DNA from: Paenibacillus sp. FSL H7-0326
Lineage (GTDB): Bacteria; Bacillota; Bacilli; Paenibacillales; Paenibacillaceae
Assembly: GCF_001955535.1 (NCBI RefSeq)
Contig: NZ_MPVN01000003.1
Span: 186,001 to 250,000 of the forward strand
Direction: 5' to 3'
DNA length: 64,000 bases
Positions 34,669 to 43,847 of this stretch are shown piece by piece; position 1 is the stretch's first letter, and each line of letters begins with the position of its first letter. The position numbers were made by a program, and so were the translations under genes. The notes under the pieces were generated by a model that saw only the letters and a list, made by a program, of their open reading frames with translations, was not told where the DNA came from and did no database searches.

Positions 34669-36632
34669 TGATGCTTCACCCGGTCTCGTACTTCGGCTTG
34701 CTTCGCTTCGTTAAATCGGAGTGTATAATCACCGGTCAAATATCCTGTAACCCTCCGCAGCCGGCTGAAATGCACTTGCTCTTCAGTCACACCACAAGAG
34801 GGACACGTCGTTCCGATGACCCCTTCATACCCGCAATCAGGACAACGGTCAATAGGGTGATTAACAGAGAAATAGCCCATATTCTGTGTGAGCGCATATT
34901 GAATGATTTTGCGTAAAGCGATTTGATTATGGCGAACATTTCCATCCAGCTCTACATAGGAGATCGCACCAGCATTGCACAATTCGTGAAATGGAGCCTC
35001 AAGCTCTATCTTTCGGGCACTGCTAATGGAGTAATAGACGGGCACGTGAAAGGAATTCGTATAATACTCCCGATCCGTGACTTCAGGTATCTGTCCATAT
35101 TGTTCTCTATCCATCTGTGTGAATTTACCGGATAATCCCTCTGCCGGAGTGGCGAAGAGCGTAATATTAAGGTTATACTCTTCGCTTTTGCGATCACAGA
35201 ATGCCCGCATCGTTTCTATAATTTTCAGTCCTTCGTTATAGGCGAGCTCACTCTCTCCATGATGCTGTCCGAGAAGGGCCTTGAGGCATTCAGCCAGCCC
35301 AATGAATCCGATGGAAAGTGTTCCATGCTTCAGGAGATTGCAAACCGGCTCGTCAGGATGAAGCTGATCTCCACCTTCCCAGACGCCTTCTCTCATCATG
35401 AAGTCTGAAGCTTTAGCAGGCTGTATAGATTGAAGTGAGTATCGATGGAGCAAACCCGAGAGCGCAGTCTCCATGGAGTAATGCAGATTTTTATAAAAAC
35501 CGTTCAGATTGGCAGCTTGTCGTTGATGCAGAATAATACCTTGCTCGATGCCAAGTTTGACCAAATTGACCGTATTAAAGGAGAGATTGCCCTTGCCAGA
35601 CAGTCTGTTTCTGCCGAAGCGATCTGCAATCGTTCTCGTTCTGCAGCCCATCGTGGCCATGATCGTATCTGGTTCTCCTTCCCGATAGTAAGGGAGGTTG
35701 AAAGAAGCATCGATATTTATAAAATTCGGGTACAGCCTGCGGCTGGTGCAGTCTACGGCCTTTAAAAACAAGTCATAGTTTGGATCGCCTTCCCGCTGAT
35801 TTACACCTTGCTTGCACTGAAAAATATGCTGCGGAAACACAGGTGTTTCCCCATGACCCAAGCCTGAGATCGCTGCATCGAGAAGAGAGTGGGATACGAG
35901 TCTCCCCTCCGGTGAGGTGCACATTCCGTAATTCAATGATGTGAAAGGGATCTGACCACCAGCGCGACTGCTCATGGTATTCAAATTATGGATCAGCGAT
36001 TCGGCAGCTTGTCTTGTTTCTGTGATGGTTTCATCATGAGCAAACGTGAAGGATTTGGGCGATAGAGTCCGGGCCTTCTCGCTCGCAAAGTGAATATCCA
36101 CATCTTCAATCTCTCCTGTTTCTTCAAACAATTGCTGGCCTTTGCGGTAATGCTTGATGAATGAGCGATTGACATATGGTGCCAGGTCCCAGTCGATCTT
36201 GCTGGCGGATACACCGCCGAACTGGCTGTTTTGCTGAGATTGAAAAATAATGGCGACCAGTGCCATGGCTGACATAATCGATCTTGGTGTTCTTACAGAG
36301 CCATTCCCCGTATTAAATCCTCGTTCTAGCAGGCGGTCAAAAGGAATAAATATACAATTTGTGGTGCCCAGTGCATATTGGTCCAGATCGTGAACATAAA
36401 TATATCCTTGTTCAACTGCTCGTGCGACATAAGGGGGGAGAATATGCTTTAATGCGTATTCCTTGGATGCTTCAGAACCAATCTTGCTCATCTTCCCGCT
36501 GAAAGAGTCCCCGTTCAAGTTCGCATTCTCGCGAAGCACATCCTGTTCTTTTGAGTCTATAATCCGTTTTATGATATCGGTGAGGTCATCTGATTCCTTT
36601 TTCACCGTCATTGCAGCTTCAATTTGTGCCAT
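34665..36632 (-). CDS. nrdD: Anaerobic ribonucleoside-triphosphate reductase NrdD
   Basis: 655 residues from the ATG six bases after AGGAGGAGC; a much longer open frame upstream is not coding-like. The zinc site CPDCG...CPSCG (about 612-630) and the glycyl-radical loop RVTGYL (about 640) close the C-terminus. Reduces ribonucleotides when oxygen is absent, after activation by NrdG. The N-terminus (AAMTVKKESDDLTDII) does not look like a full ATP-cone, which many NrdD proteins have, so allosteric control may differ. Two candidate NrdR boxes lie upstream. Confidence 0.93.
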   Translation of the reverse strand: MAQIEAAMTVKKESDDLTDIIKRIIDSKEQDVLRENANLNGDSFSGKMSKIGSEASKEYALKHILPPYVARAVEQGYIYVHDLDQYALGTTNCIFIPFDRLLERGFNTGNGSVRTPRSIMSAMALVAIIFQSQQNSQFGGVSASKIDWDLAPYVNRSFIKHYRKGQQLFEETGEIEDVDIHFASEKARTLSPKSFTFAHDETITETRQAAESLIHNLNTMSSRAGGQIPFTSLNYGMCTSPEGRLVSHSLLDAAISGLGHGETPVFPQHIFQCKQGVNQREGDPNYDLFLKAVDCTSRRLYPNFINIDASFNLPYYREGEPDTIMATMGCRTRTIADRFGRNRLSGKGNLSFNTVNLVKLGIEQGIILHQRQAANLNGFYKNLHYSMETALSGLLHRYSLQSIQPAKASDFMMREGVWEGGDQLHPDEPVCNLLKHGTLSIGFIGLAECLKALLGQHHGESELAYNEGLKIIETMRAFCDRKSEEYNLNITLFATPAEGLSGKFTQMDREQYGQIPEVTDREYYTNSFHVPVYYSISSARKIELEAPFHELCNAGAISYVELDGNVRHNQIALRKIIQYALTQNMGYFSVNHPIDRCPDCGYEGVIGTTCPSCGVTEEQVHFSRLRRVTGYLTGDYTLRFNEAKQAEVRDRVKHQ

Positions 36633-36679
36633 TTTGCTCCTCCTTTGAAATTTGAATATATGAAATGAGGTAGACATAC

Positions 36680-36727
36680 ATACAATATGTAGGTGTTTAT
36701 AATTATCATAATCACTATATATAGGAA
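36680..36727. promoter_or_regulatory. Two candidate NrdR boxes upstream of nrdDG
   Basis: ATACAATATGTAGGTG (36680-36695) and TCACTATATATAGGAA (36712-36727) each match the NrdR-box pattern ACACWATATATWGTGT at about 12 of 16 positions and start exactly 32 bases apart, i.e. three helical turns, the phasing known for NrdR boxes. NrdR is the ATP-cone repressor of ribonucleotide reductase genes. Recognised by eye; no NrdR gene is in the window. Confidence 0.5.
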
Positions 36728-36902
36728 AGGGTATGAAAAATATCATAGTGGCTTGCTGCTGTTTATGACATATACTTGCCTTAAAGCAGGATGGTAGAAA
36801 ATGATTTAAGACATAAACCACCGATACAAAGCTGGGGAACCATGCTATGTTTGGATTGCGTATTTTCTTGAACGAATAAAACAAAGATGGAGGAGGATGG
36901 GA

Positions 36903-38426
36903 GTGGAAGCAAATATGCAGGCAGGAATATCAGCGAGCGGAGAGGATAAAAAGATACCGAAGGTCGGCCAATTACTTGCCGTCCTGCTGTCAGGGGCATT
37001 TGTCGCCATACTTAATGAGACACTGCTGAACGTTGCGCTGGTTCAAATTATGGGAGATCTCAGCATTGAGCCGCATTTGGCGCAGTGGTTGTCAACTAGC
37101 TACATGCTCGTGATCGGCGTATTGATTCCGGTGTCTGCTTACCTGGTTCAACGCTTTACGACGAGACAGCTGTATTTATCCGCTATGATTCTTTTCTTAA
37201 CAGGTACATTAATCGCCGGCTTCAGCGCAAACTTCGCAATATTGATATCAGGACGCGTTGTGCAGGCCATTGGTACGGCAGTGCTTATTCCCTTAATGAC
37301 CAACATTATTCTGGCTGTCATACCGATTGAACGAAGAGGCGCTGCAATGGGACTGGTGGGGCTTGTACTTATGTTTGCACCTGCAATCGGACCTACCTTA
37401 TCTGGTTTTATACTTCAATTTTTATCTTGGAGATGGCTGTTTTTCTTGGTTGCTCCGATTGTATTGATGACCATCCTCTTCGGATATTGGAGACTGAAGA
37501 ACGTTACACGGACTTCCAGACCGAAACTGGATATCATCTCGATTATACTGTCAACCATTGGCTTTGGTGGATTGGTATTTGGCTTCGGAAGCCTTGGAGA
37601 AGGCGGCGGTGAGGGGGCAGTCAGCAGTTACGTTTACTATGTGCTTGGTGCAGGTGCAATCTCCTTGATTCTCTTCGTATTGCGTCAGATAAGATTGAAG
37701 ACACCAGTCATGGATATGCGGGTATTTCGTCATTCCATGTTCACTATTGCGGTTGTGTTATCCATCATTGTGACGATGACGATGTTCGCCATGATGCTGG
37801 TATTACCTATATATCTGCAGCAGGTTCTTCTCTACAGTACGCTAACAACAGGACTTGTCATGCTGCCAGGAGGTCTTCTTAACGGACTGATGTCTCCCGT
37901 GATGGGCCGCCTATTCGACAAGTATGGACCAAGGGTGTTGTTAATTCCAGGGATCAGCATGCTCATCTTGACGATTATCGGGTTTATGCAAACCGAGCTG
38001 CTCGAATCACCATGGATCGTGATGGGACTGCAAACGGTGCTGATGATTTCGATAGCGATGATTATGATGCCTTCCCAAACGAACGGACTCAATGCTCTGC
38101 CTGCTGAGCTATATCCTCACGGAACCGCAGTGCTGAGCACATTGCAGCAGACATCTGGTGCGCTTGGAGCGGCTGTGTTCATATCCATCATGCAATCCGG
38201 TCAGAATAAAGCACTTGCAGGCATTGCAAACCCAGGTCAGGCAGAGCAGGCTGCCGCTATGACAGCTGGAGTGCAGGATGCATTTATGATCGGGCTCATT
38301 CTTGCCTGTGCCGGGTTTGTAATTGCTTTGTTCGTGAACAGAGTTAATACAGGCGGAGGTTCCCACGGAACGCCTGAACATAAGGAAGAAGTGAAGGAAC
38401 TGGCCGCGAATCCGGCCGTAGAATAG
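36903..38426 (+). CDS. MFS drug exporter, DHA2 (EmrB/QacA-like)
   Basis: 507 residues from GTG 36903, six bases after GGAGG; the ATG at 36897 is adjacent to that site. About fourteen membrane segments. LNVALVQIMGDLSIEPHLAQW, SAYLVQRFTTRQLYL (motif A region), GAAMGLVGLVLMFAPAIGP (motif C) define the DHA2 family, closest in style to LmrB/Mdr exporters. Expels lipophilic drugs using the proton gradient. No regulator adjacent; C-terminal tail is cytoplasmic and charged. Confidence 0.9.
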   Translation: MEANMQAGISASGEDKKIPKVGQLLAVLLSGAFVAILNETLLNVALVQIMGDLSIEPHLAQWLSTSYMLVIGVLIPVSAYLVQRFTTRQLYLSAMILFLTGTLIAGFSANFAILISGRVVQAIGTAVLIPLMTNIILAVIPIERRGAAMGLVGLVLMFAPAIGPTLSGFILQFLSWRWLFFLVAPIVLMTILFGYWRLKNVTRTSRPKLDIISIILSTIGFGGLVFGFGSLGEGGGEGAVSSYVYYVLGAGAISLILFVLRQIRLKTPVMDMRVFRHSMFTIAVVLSIIVTMTMFAMMLVLPIYLQQVLLYSTLTTGLVMLPGGLLNGLMSPVMGRLFDKYGPRVLLIPGISMLILTIIGFMQTELLESPWIVMGLQTVLMISIAMIMMPSQTNGLNALPAELYPHGTAVLSTLQQTSGALGAAVFISIMQSGQNKALAGIANPGQAEQAAAMTAGVQDAFMIGLILACAGFVIALFVNRVNTGGGSHGTPEHKEEVKELAANPAVE

Positions 38427-38516
38427 TGCAGCAGAGCGACAGAACAACAGAGCAACAAAACAGAAGGAACCAGTTATTTAGTTGCAAAATAGGTGGAGTT
38501 TAGAAAAAAGGAGCAG

Positions 38517-38544
38517 CCGCGCATCATTAAATGCGCGGTTTTTT
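38517..38544 (+). terminator. Terminator after DHA2 exporter
   Basis: CCGCGCAT pairs with ATGCGCGG around a six-base loop, followed by six T. Confidence 0.9.
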
Positions 38545-38630
38545 CTGCAGTTTGGGTCTGTAAAGTTAATAATTATGGTAATATATAGTCTTGCAGAAAA
38601 ACACAAACTGAAATGGAAAGGAAGTAAGGA

Positions 38631-39464
38631 TTGCTTAAATTTACATCACACAAGAAATCGGTATGGAAATGGACTTTCTTTTTCTTGCTGCTCCTGCTTA
38701 GCTGGGTATGGAATCTGGCTTATTACAACAGCATGCAGCTTGATAAACCATTATTTCCTAAGCAGTATATGACTGCCATTAATCAACTTACGGAGATCAA
38801 GGTTTATTATTTGGAGAATAAGGATCAGGGTAAGAAAGTAAGCCAAATTCATATTAAAGAGCTCCCTCATACCGCAATCGGAAGTCCAACAACCCAAATA
38901 GAATATGATTACCAGAATCTTAAACGGTTTTATATTGATCTCAGACCGGAAGAGAATACGAAGATAGATACAGAACAGGACAAGGACATCGTCATTCGGG
39001 AGATTGAGGTGTATTATGATGATGGTTCTACAGAGACAGTTCCGATTGGAGAGATCGTTGTTCGGCCTTATCCTGAGAAAGGATATGTTACGGATATGGG
39101 TTCAAGCGGTGCATCCTCAGATGGAAGCGGTCATGATTACCTGAGCGTGGTCACGAAGGCTTGGCTGACGAAGGTAGAGATGACCCATACGGAAGAGCTC
39201 TCTTCACTCATTGATTATACACTGTACGGTAAGCCGGCAGATCAGGTTACTTATCCGAAGGAAGTGGTCCCTGACGATCGCATCACCTTAAGATATCAGT
39301 GGAAGCTCCCTGAGGATCCTAGTGAGTTCATGATCTACGAAGCGTTGGCGTTAATGCATTTTAATACACCCGAAGATAAAGAAATTGTAGATTTCAGCTT
39401 TATGATCAATAATCTAAGTTATTCCGAAGAACAGATCCGGTCCATTGTACAGGAGGTGAACTAA
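38631..39464 (+). CDS. Hypothetical protein with N-terminal membrane anchor
   Basis: 277 residues from TTG, with GGAAGTAAGG upstream. A basic N-terminus and one membrane segment (about 13-30, WTFFFLLLLLSWVWNL) anchor an extracytoplasmic, mostly beta domain. No motif I recognise. The stop overlaps the next gene start by one base, so the two products are coupled and may work together at the membrane. Confidence 0.65.
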   Translation: MLKFTSHKKSVWKWTFFFLLLLLSWVWNLAYYNSMQLDKPLFPKQYMTAINQLTEIKVYYLENKDQGKKVSQIHIKELPHTAIGSPTTQIEYDYQNLKRFYIDLRPEENTKIDTEQDKDIVIREIEVYYDDGSTETVPIGEIVVRPYPEKGYVTDMGSSGASSDGSGHDYLSVVTKAWLTKVEMTHTEELSSLIDYTLYGKPADQVTYPKEVVPDDRITLRYQWKLPEDPSEFMIYEALALMHFNTPEDKEIVDFSFMINNLSYSEEQIRSIVQEVN

Positions 39465-40060
39465 TGTCTCCATCCATACGAAGCACGGTGGCACCCCTTC
39501 GCAAAATGGGATGGGGATTTCTATTTGTACTCATTGATTTAAACTTGGGTCCTATTGATATCCTGCCTGATTTTGTAGGTTTTATCTTGATATACTTCGG
39601 CTTAAGCCGGCTCGGTGAGCGTTTCAAAGATTTTAGCCGAGCTAAAGGATTCAGCCTTATTTTATTATTCATGTCCATAGCCGGTATATTTGTTCCGCCA
39701 GTCGATTATAACAGCTTTGCTTCTATTCCTCTGTATGTTCATATATTTGCGGAATTACTTAGTCTGCTTACGCTGTTCCTGCTTGTCTTTATATTTAGAG
39801 GACTCACAGTAATCGGAGAATCCGGTGTGTTTCATAATGTGAAGATTCAGGAAGTGATCAGTCTCAGAAAAAATGGATTACTTGGTCTACATGCCCTTCT
39901 TATGATCATGTATCCCTTGGCATTTAATATGGACGACACGATATTAACGGTTATATTCATATTTACTATCATTCAGATTGTATTCTATCTTCTGTTCATA
40001 GCTCTGCTGTTCCGGATGGCCAAAACCATGGAGAAGTGGAGCGAATCTGTCAGCATATAG
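39464..40060 (+). CDS. Polytopic membrane protein, unknown
   Basis: 198 residues with about five membrane segments. LIDLNLGPIDILPDFVGFIL is a motif seen in an uncharacterised Firmicute membrane family. ATG overlaps the previous stop (TAATG) after AGGAGG. Function unknown. Confidence 0.65.
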   Translation: MSPSIRSTVAPLRKMGWGFLFVLIDLNLGPIDILPDFVGFILIYFGLSRLGERFKDFSRAKGFSLILLFMSIAGIFVPPVDYNSFASIPLYVHIFAELLSLLTLFLLVFIFRGLTVIGESGVFHNVKIQEVISLRKNGLLGLHALLMIMYPLAFNMDDTILTVIFIFTIIQIVFYLLFIALLFRMAKTMEKWSESVSI

Positions 40061-40138
40061 ACTGCTCGTTGATTCATGACTGAGCTTCTAGAGATTGGTT
40101 TAAAATAACGATATAACTGTAGGAAGGAGGGGAAGCGT

Positions 40139-40681
40139 ATGGCAAGGGAAGTCTATTCCGTTCCCTATGGATATGAACCCCAGGAGGACGAGATCAAAGG
40201 AACTTTGATCTATTATGATGATTTTGACGGGGTGGAGGACAAGGAGCTCGCAAACGCATTAGAATTAACAGAAGCGAAAAAATTTAAGAAGCTGGTTCTC
40301 TATCCCCTTCACGATGCTACCATTAAGCGCATGCTGAAGCACAGTACACAGCCCTTCTATAAGAGAGAGGACCGGCTGCATGACTGGAAGCGTGACCAGT
40401 CAAATGAAAGGCTCATTATGGTTGAGGGATGGGAGGGCAAGCGGAAGAAATATACACCGATGGAAGCTGCTTTACGGCATTTGACAGAGTACTATCCAGC
40501 ACCTCATTTCGTATATATCTCGCCTTTATATGCGAACTTGTTCGCTTCTTACTCCTTCTTTGATGAATGGATAAAGAGGATCCGATTAATTATAAATGAT
40601 AAGCCGAGAGAGCTTCATCCTAACCTAATGAAGTACGAGAATCGTTGGGAGATCATCACAGGACGAGATGAGAACAAATAA
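40139..40681 (+). CDS. Hypothetical soluble protein (180 aa)
   Basis: Starts eight bases after GGAAGGAGGGG. Charged, alpha/beta, with FKKLVLYPLHDATIKRMLK and EGWEGKRKKYTPMEAALRHL as the more distinctive segments; no signal peptide or membrane segment. No family recognised. Followed by a terminator. Confidence 0.65.
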   Translation: MAREVYSVPYGYEPQEDEIKGTLIYYDDFDGVEDKELANALELTEAKKFKKLVLYPLHDATIKRMLKHSTQPFYKREDRLHDWKRDQSNERLIMVEGWEGKRKKYTPMEAALRHLTEYYPAPHFVYISPLYANLFASYSFFDEWIKRIRLIINDKPRELHPNLMKYENRWEIITGRDENK

Positions 40682-40692
40682 TATTGATCCCT

Positions 40693-40727
40693 AACCGTTT
40701 CCTTGAATAAAGGAGCGGTTTTTTTTA
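40693..40727 (+). terminator. Terminator after hypothetical gene
   Basis: AACCG...CGGTT with inner TCCTT/AAGGA pairing, followed by eight T. The 250 bases after it (to 40980) are very AT-rich and hold only a possible promoter. Confidence 0.85.
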
Positions 40728-40920
40728 TTGTTATGGGCAACTATTTGGTTCACTCAACACCTGAAAAATTCATACTAAGATTATAAATATTTTCTCTAGT
40801 CCATACCAATTTACGCGATCTTGTAGATGTACCTATATCAGAAATATAGATAAAGAGAGAAATTCAAATCCAGAATAATCCTTTAACAATAATTATATAA
40901 TAAATTAAAGTAAAAATTTA

Positions 40921-40949
40921 TTGTGAAACGATAAATAATATGCTAAATT
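40921..40949 (+). promoter_or_regulatory. Possible promoter of DUF2975-XRE pair
   Basis: TTGTGA, 17-base spacer, TAAATT, about 33 bases before the start codon. Weak match in an AT-rich region. Confidence 0.35.
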
Positions 40950-40981
40950 CAATAAGAAATTTATTTTGGTGAGGTGTTTGT

Positions 40982-41458
40982 ATGAAACAAGGTTCAACAT
41001 TATTTCTAAAAGCAGCTGTTTTTCTTATCGGAATCCCGGTGCTTGTGCTCTGTATTGTTGGTCTGCCTTGGTTACTGAGTAACCCAGCGAATCCAGAATT
41101 TGCGTATATGCTGTATCCGATTGTAATCATGCTGTATGTGTCTGTGATCCCTTTCTTTATAGGGCTCTTTCAGGCGTTTCGGCTTCTAAGCTACATTGAC
41201 AAGAATAAGGCGTTCTCTGTAATCTCAGTTAAAGCTTTAAAAACGATTAAAACCTGTGCATTCTCGATAAGTATCCTGTATGTTATCATCCTTCCGTTCA
41301 TTTTTCTATTGGCTGAGAAAGACGACGCACCTGGCCTAATTATTATAGGCATGGTATTGATCTTTGCTCCTCTGGTGGTAGCCGTATTCGCCGCTGTTCT
41401 CCAGAAGCTGATGCAGGAAGCGATTGATATTAAATCAGAAAATGACCTAATCATCTGA
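40982..41458 (+). CDS. DUF2975 membrane protein
   Basis: 158 residues with four membrane segments (about 8-30, 40-60, 90-112, 118-142) and the central FRLLSYIDKNKAFS, all characteristic of DUF2975 (Bacillus YoaS-like). Paired, as usual for the family, with a small YozG-type regulator gene starting eleven bases after its stop. GGTGAGGTG precedes the ATG. Role unknown. Confidence 0.85.
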   Translation: MKQGSTLFLKAAVFLIGIPVLVLCIVGLPWLLSNPANPEFAYMLYPIVIMLYVSVIPFFIGLFQAFRLLSYIDKNKAFSVISVKALKTIKTCAFSISILYVIILPFIFLLAEKDDAPGLIIIGMVLIFAPLVVAVFAAVLQKLMQEAIDIKSENDLII

Positions 41459-41469
41459 GGTGGAATAAT

Positions 41470-41700
41470 ATGGCCATAATTATAAATATTGATGTCATGC
41501 TGGCGAAGAGAAAAATGAGTGTTACTGAGCTCTCCGAGCGAATCGGGATCACGATGGCGAATCTTTCTATACTGAAGAATGGAAAAGCCAAAGCCATTCG
41601 GTTAACAACGCTGGAGGCGATATGTAAAGCATTAGACTGCCAGCCAGGAGATATTTTGGAATATCGAATGGATGATGATTCAGCAGAAGTAGAGCTCTGA
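41470..41700 (+). CDS. XRE-type regulator, YozG-like
   Basis: 76 residues. MLAKRKMSVTELSERIG then TMANLSILKNGKAKAIRL form a Cro/CI helix-turn-helix; LEAICKALDCQPGDILEY is the family C-terminal signature. Probably regulates its own operon with the DUF2975 gene. Confidence 0.9.
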   Translation: MAIIINIDVMLAKRKMSVTELSERIGITMANLSILKNGKAKAIRLTTLEAICKALDCQPGDILEYRMDDDSAEVEL

Positions 41701-41728
41701 TTAAAATGACATCTATTAGTACATCATT

Positions 41729-41811
41729 TCAGCCGATCCTTTAACCAACCCTGTGAAGTAAGTAAGAAGACTTACGGAAGGGTAAGTGTTGACCAGGTCG
41801 GCTGATTTTTG
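41729..41811 (+). terminator. Large branched hairpin with T tract
   Basis: Outer 10-bp stem TCAGCCGATC (41729-41738) with GGTCGGCTGA (41796-41805); inside it a hairpin of ACCCT/AGGGT (41748-41752, 41779-41783) and GTAAGT/ACTTAC (41758-41763, 41770-41775). The outer stem is followed by five T and G. It terminates the XRE gene transcript; the nested layout is larger than needed for a simple terminator. The remaining bases to 42008 hold nothing else I can support. Confidence 0.65.
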
Positions 41812-42008
41812 TTAGGGATAAGAAGCTGTGTCAGTTTACATAATATCTAATATGTGTGACCTTATAGTGTTATGGTGCCTAAGCTTATTCCTAACTTGAT
41901 TCAATGTTATTTCTAGGTTGATTTATTGACCAACAGAATATCCTTTCTTAAAATGGTTTAATTAGGTTGTATCTTCAAACTCTTAAAGAAATGAAAGAAG
42001 GCGGACTG

Positions 42009-43073
42009 ATGAACTGGAAACGGATCGCTCTAGCGGGTGTGATTACGACGCTATTATCTACTGTCCACGGATTTCCCCACCACGAGGCATCAGCAGCAGA
42101 AAATAAAACGATACAAGTGAATATTGATGACGAACAAGTAAGACTGACAGCTTCTTCTTATCTTGAGCGGGGTACGGTAATGGTTCCAATCACGATGCTT
42201 CACAAGCTGTCGAAAGCACAGATCCAGTGGAATAATGCGAGCAAGACAGTTACTGTGCAGATGAACGGACAATCCTTTGTTCTTAATCCGGGTGCAGCGA
42301 AGGTTTCATATGCTGGTAAGTTGTACAATTTAAAAGAAAAGGTTCAATTAATCAATCATCGCGTAATGGTGCCTGCGTCATTTCTCAGTGAAATCTCAGA
42401 TTCATCTATGCGATTTGATAAAATGGACCAAATTTTATATCTCACCACAAACCGATATTACACCATGACCGCTCCTCAGCATGGAGAAATTCAATTACAA
42501 GCGGCACAGGTGAATAAGTATGATTATGTAAAGGGAATGAACCTTATCATTAATGGAGAGTCTCATCCTTTTACGAGTTGGGAAGGCATGTGGAACTGGA
42601 GCTATAAGCCTGATATTTATGTGGAGGACCTTACGAATGACGGACGAGAAGAGCTTGCAGTCATTAATACACTCGGATATGGAACAGGACTCATGGAGAA
42701 GGATGTCCACATTGTAAATCTGCACAATCACAAGGAAATTCCGATTGAATCCTTCGAGGATATTATCAAAGAACAGATTGATTCCTCTATTACAACGCAG
42801 GATGGGAAAGTTACTGTGTCTCTGAAGATAAAAGAACAAGAGGAAATCAAGCACGTACTTGAGGAATATACAGGGAATCCTCCGGATTATTTCTATTCTG
42901 AGCTTGGCTTCGGAGCCATTGTCTATTATTTTATCGATAATGGACAGCTTAGTGCACGTCTCGGGGCTTCGGCAAGCACCGTTACTTTCTCGGGAGATGT
43001 GATCATTGATTACAAATATGAGGGCGGTCGTTTCCTAGCAGACAAAGTGAGTTATACGCCTTATCAGAAATAA
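42009..43073 (+). CDS. Secreted copper amine oxidase N-terminal domain protein
   Basis: 354 residues from the ATG after GAAGGCGGACTG. A signal peptide (about 1-33, ending ASA-AE) leads into a copper-amine-oxidase-N (stalk) domain: VPITMLHKLSKAQIQWNNAS and RVMVPASFLSEISD are its repeated strand motifs. The C-terminal two thirds (DLTNDGREELAVINTLGYG is FG-GAP-like) has no assigned function. Such proteins are abundant at the surface of Paenibacillus and bind the cell wall or sense; no copper oxidase domain follows, so enzyme activity is not implied. Confidence 0.8.
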   Translation: MNWKRIALAGVITTLLSTVHGFPHHEASAAENKTIQVNIDDEQVRLTASSYLERGTVMVPITMLHKLSKAQIQWNNASKTVTVQMNGQSFVLNPGAAKVSYAGKLYNLKEKVQLINHRVMVPASFLSEISDSSMRFDKMDQILYLTTNRYYTMTAPQHGEIQLQAAQVNKYDYVKGMNLIINGESHPFTSWEGMWNWSYKPDIYVEDLTNDGREELAVINTLGYGTGLMEKDVHIVNLHNHKEIPIESFEDIIKEQIDSSITTQDGKVTVSLKIKEQEEIKHVLEEYTGNPPDYFYSELGFGAIVYYFIDNGQLSARLGASASTVTFSGDVIIDYKYEGGRFLADKVSYTPYQK

Positions 43074-43276
43074 AGCCATCACATCATGTGTATATAGCAT
43101 TTCTGGTATCAACTTTTTAATATGGGAATGATTACAATTGGTGTGTGAAAAATTCATGATAAAGACAGGATTTGTTTTCGAACGTTTTTCGGAATTGTGT
43201 TATGATGAATGACGGAGAGATTTTTATCTAAATATAAATAAATACAAATGAATGTTTGGTTATTGGAGGAGATTCG

Positions 43277-43786
43277 ATGTTTAAATGGTTAAAAGGTAAA
43301 TCTGCTGAAAAAATGGATGTACTTGAGATTTCAGCCCCGCTGACAGGAACCGTGGTTCCACTTGCGAATGTTCCTGATGAAGCGTTCGCTTCGAAGGCAA
43401 TGGGTGAGGGAGTAGCGATCGAGCCGACAGAAGGCAAGGTTGTAGCTCCTTTTGATGGCAAAGTCGCTCATTTGATTGAGAAGAGCAAGCACGCTGTTAT
43501 TCTTGAGCATGCAACAGGAGTACAAGTACTTATTCACATCGGTGTTAACACCGTTTCTATGAAAGGTGAAGGCTTCAAGGCTCATGTCAGCACAGGGGAT
43601 GAAGTAAAAGCAGGTCAGCTTCTGATCGAATTTGACATCGCAGCCATTCAAGCAGCAGGATACCCGGTGGTTACGCCTGTATTGATCCCGGCTGGCATTG
43701 ATGCAGTGAAAAGTGTGGAGCCGAACGAATCCGCTGGCAGCGTAAGTGCGCAGTCCGGCAGTGTGATTAAAGTTCATCTAAATTAG
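43277..43786 (+). CDS. crr: PTS glucose-type EIIA (Crr)
   Basis: 169 residues after GGAGGA. SAPLTGTVVPLANVPDEAFA starts the domain; His72 (SKHAVIL) and His87 (VLIHIGVNTV) are the paired active-site histidines, the latter the phosphorylation site. Receives phosphate from HPr and passes it to EIIB. No EIIBC gene is adjacent, so it serves transporters encoded elsewhere. Own terminator follows. Confidence 0.93.
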   Translation: MFKWLKGKSAEKMDVLEISAPLTGTVVPLANVPDEAFASKAMGEGVAIEPTEGKVVAPFDGKVAHLIEKSKHAVILEHATGVQVLIHIGVNTVSMKGEGFKAHVSTGDEVKAGQLLIEFDIAAIQAAGYPVVTPVLIPAGIDAVKSVEPNESAGSVSAQSGSVIKVHLN

Positions 43787-43795
43787 GTTGAACAA

Positions 43796-43838
43796 GGACC
43801 TCATTTCTTACATCACATAAGAGATGAGGTCCCTTTTT
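43796..43838 (+). terminator. Terminator after crr
   Basis: GGACCTCAT pairs with ATGAGGTCC, with TCTT/AAGA inside, then CTTTTT. Confidence 0.9.
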
Positions 43839-43847
43839 CATGCAGGA

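Noticed and set aside
34665..36884. Extended NrdD start giving 739 residues
   Set aside because: The extra 84 residues have no NrdD similarity, cover the candidate NrdR boxes, and a better start with AGGAGG exists at 36632.
38427..38462. Short CAGAGCGACAG/ACAGAGCAAC repeats after the DHA2 exporter gene
   Set aside because: Imperfect and only a few units; reads as simple low-complexity sequence, not a CRISPR or integration site.
41880..41895. AAGCTTATTCCTAAC also occurs at the very start of the window (2-16)
   Set aside because: A shared 15-mer is expected by chance in 64 kb; the flanks are unrelated and one copy is coding.
42009..43073. Copper amine oxidase enzyme
   Set aside because: Only the N-terminal stalk-type domain pattern is present; no TPQ catalytic domain follows.
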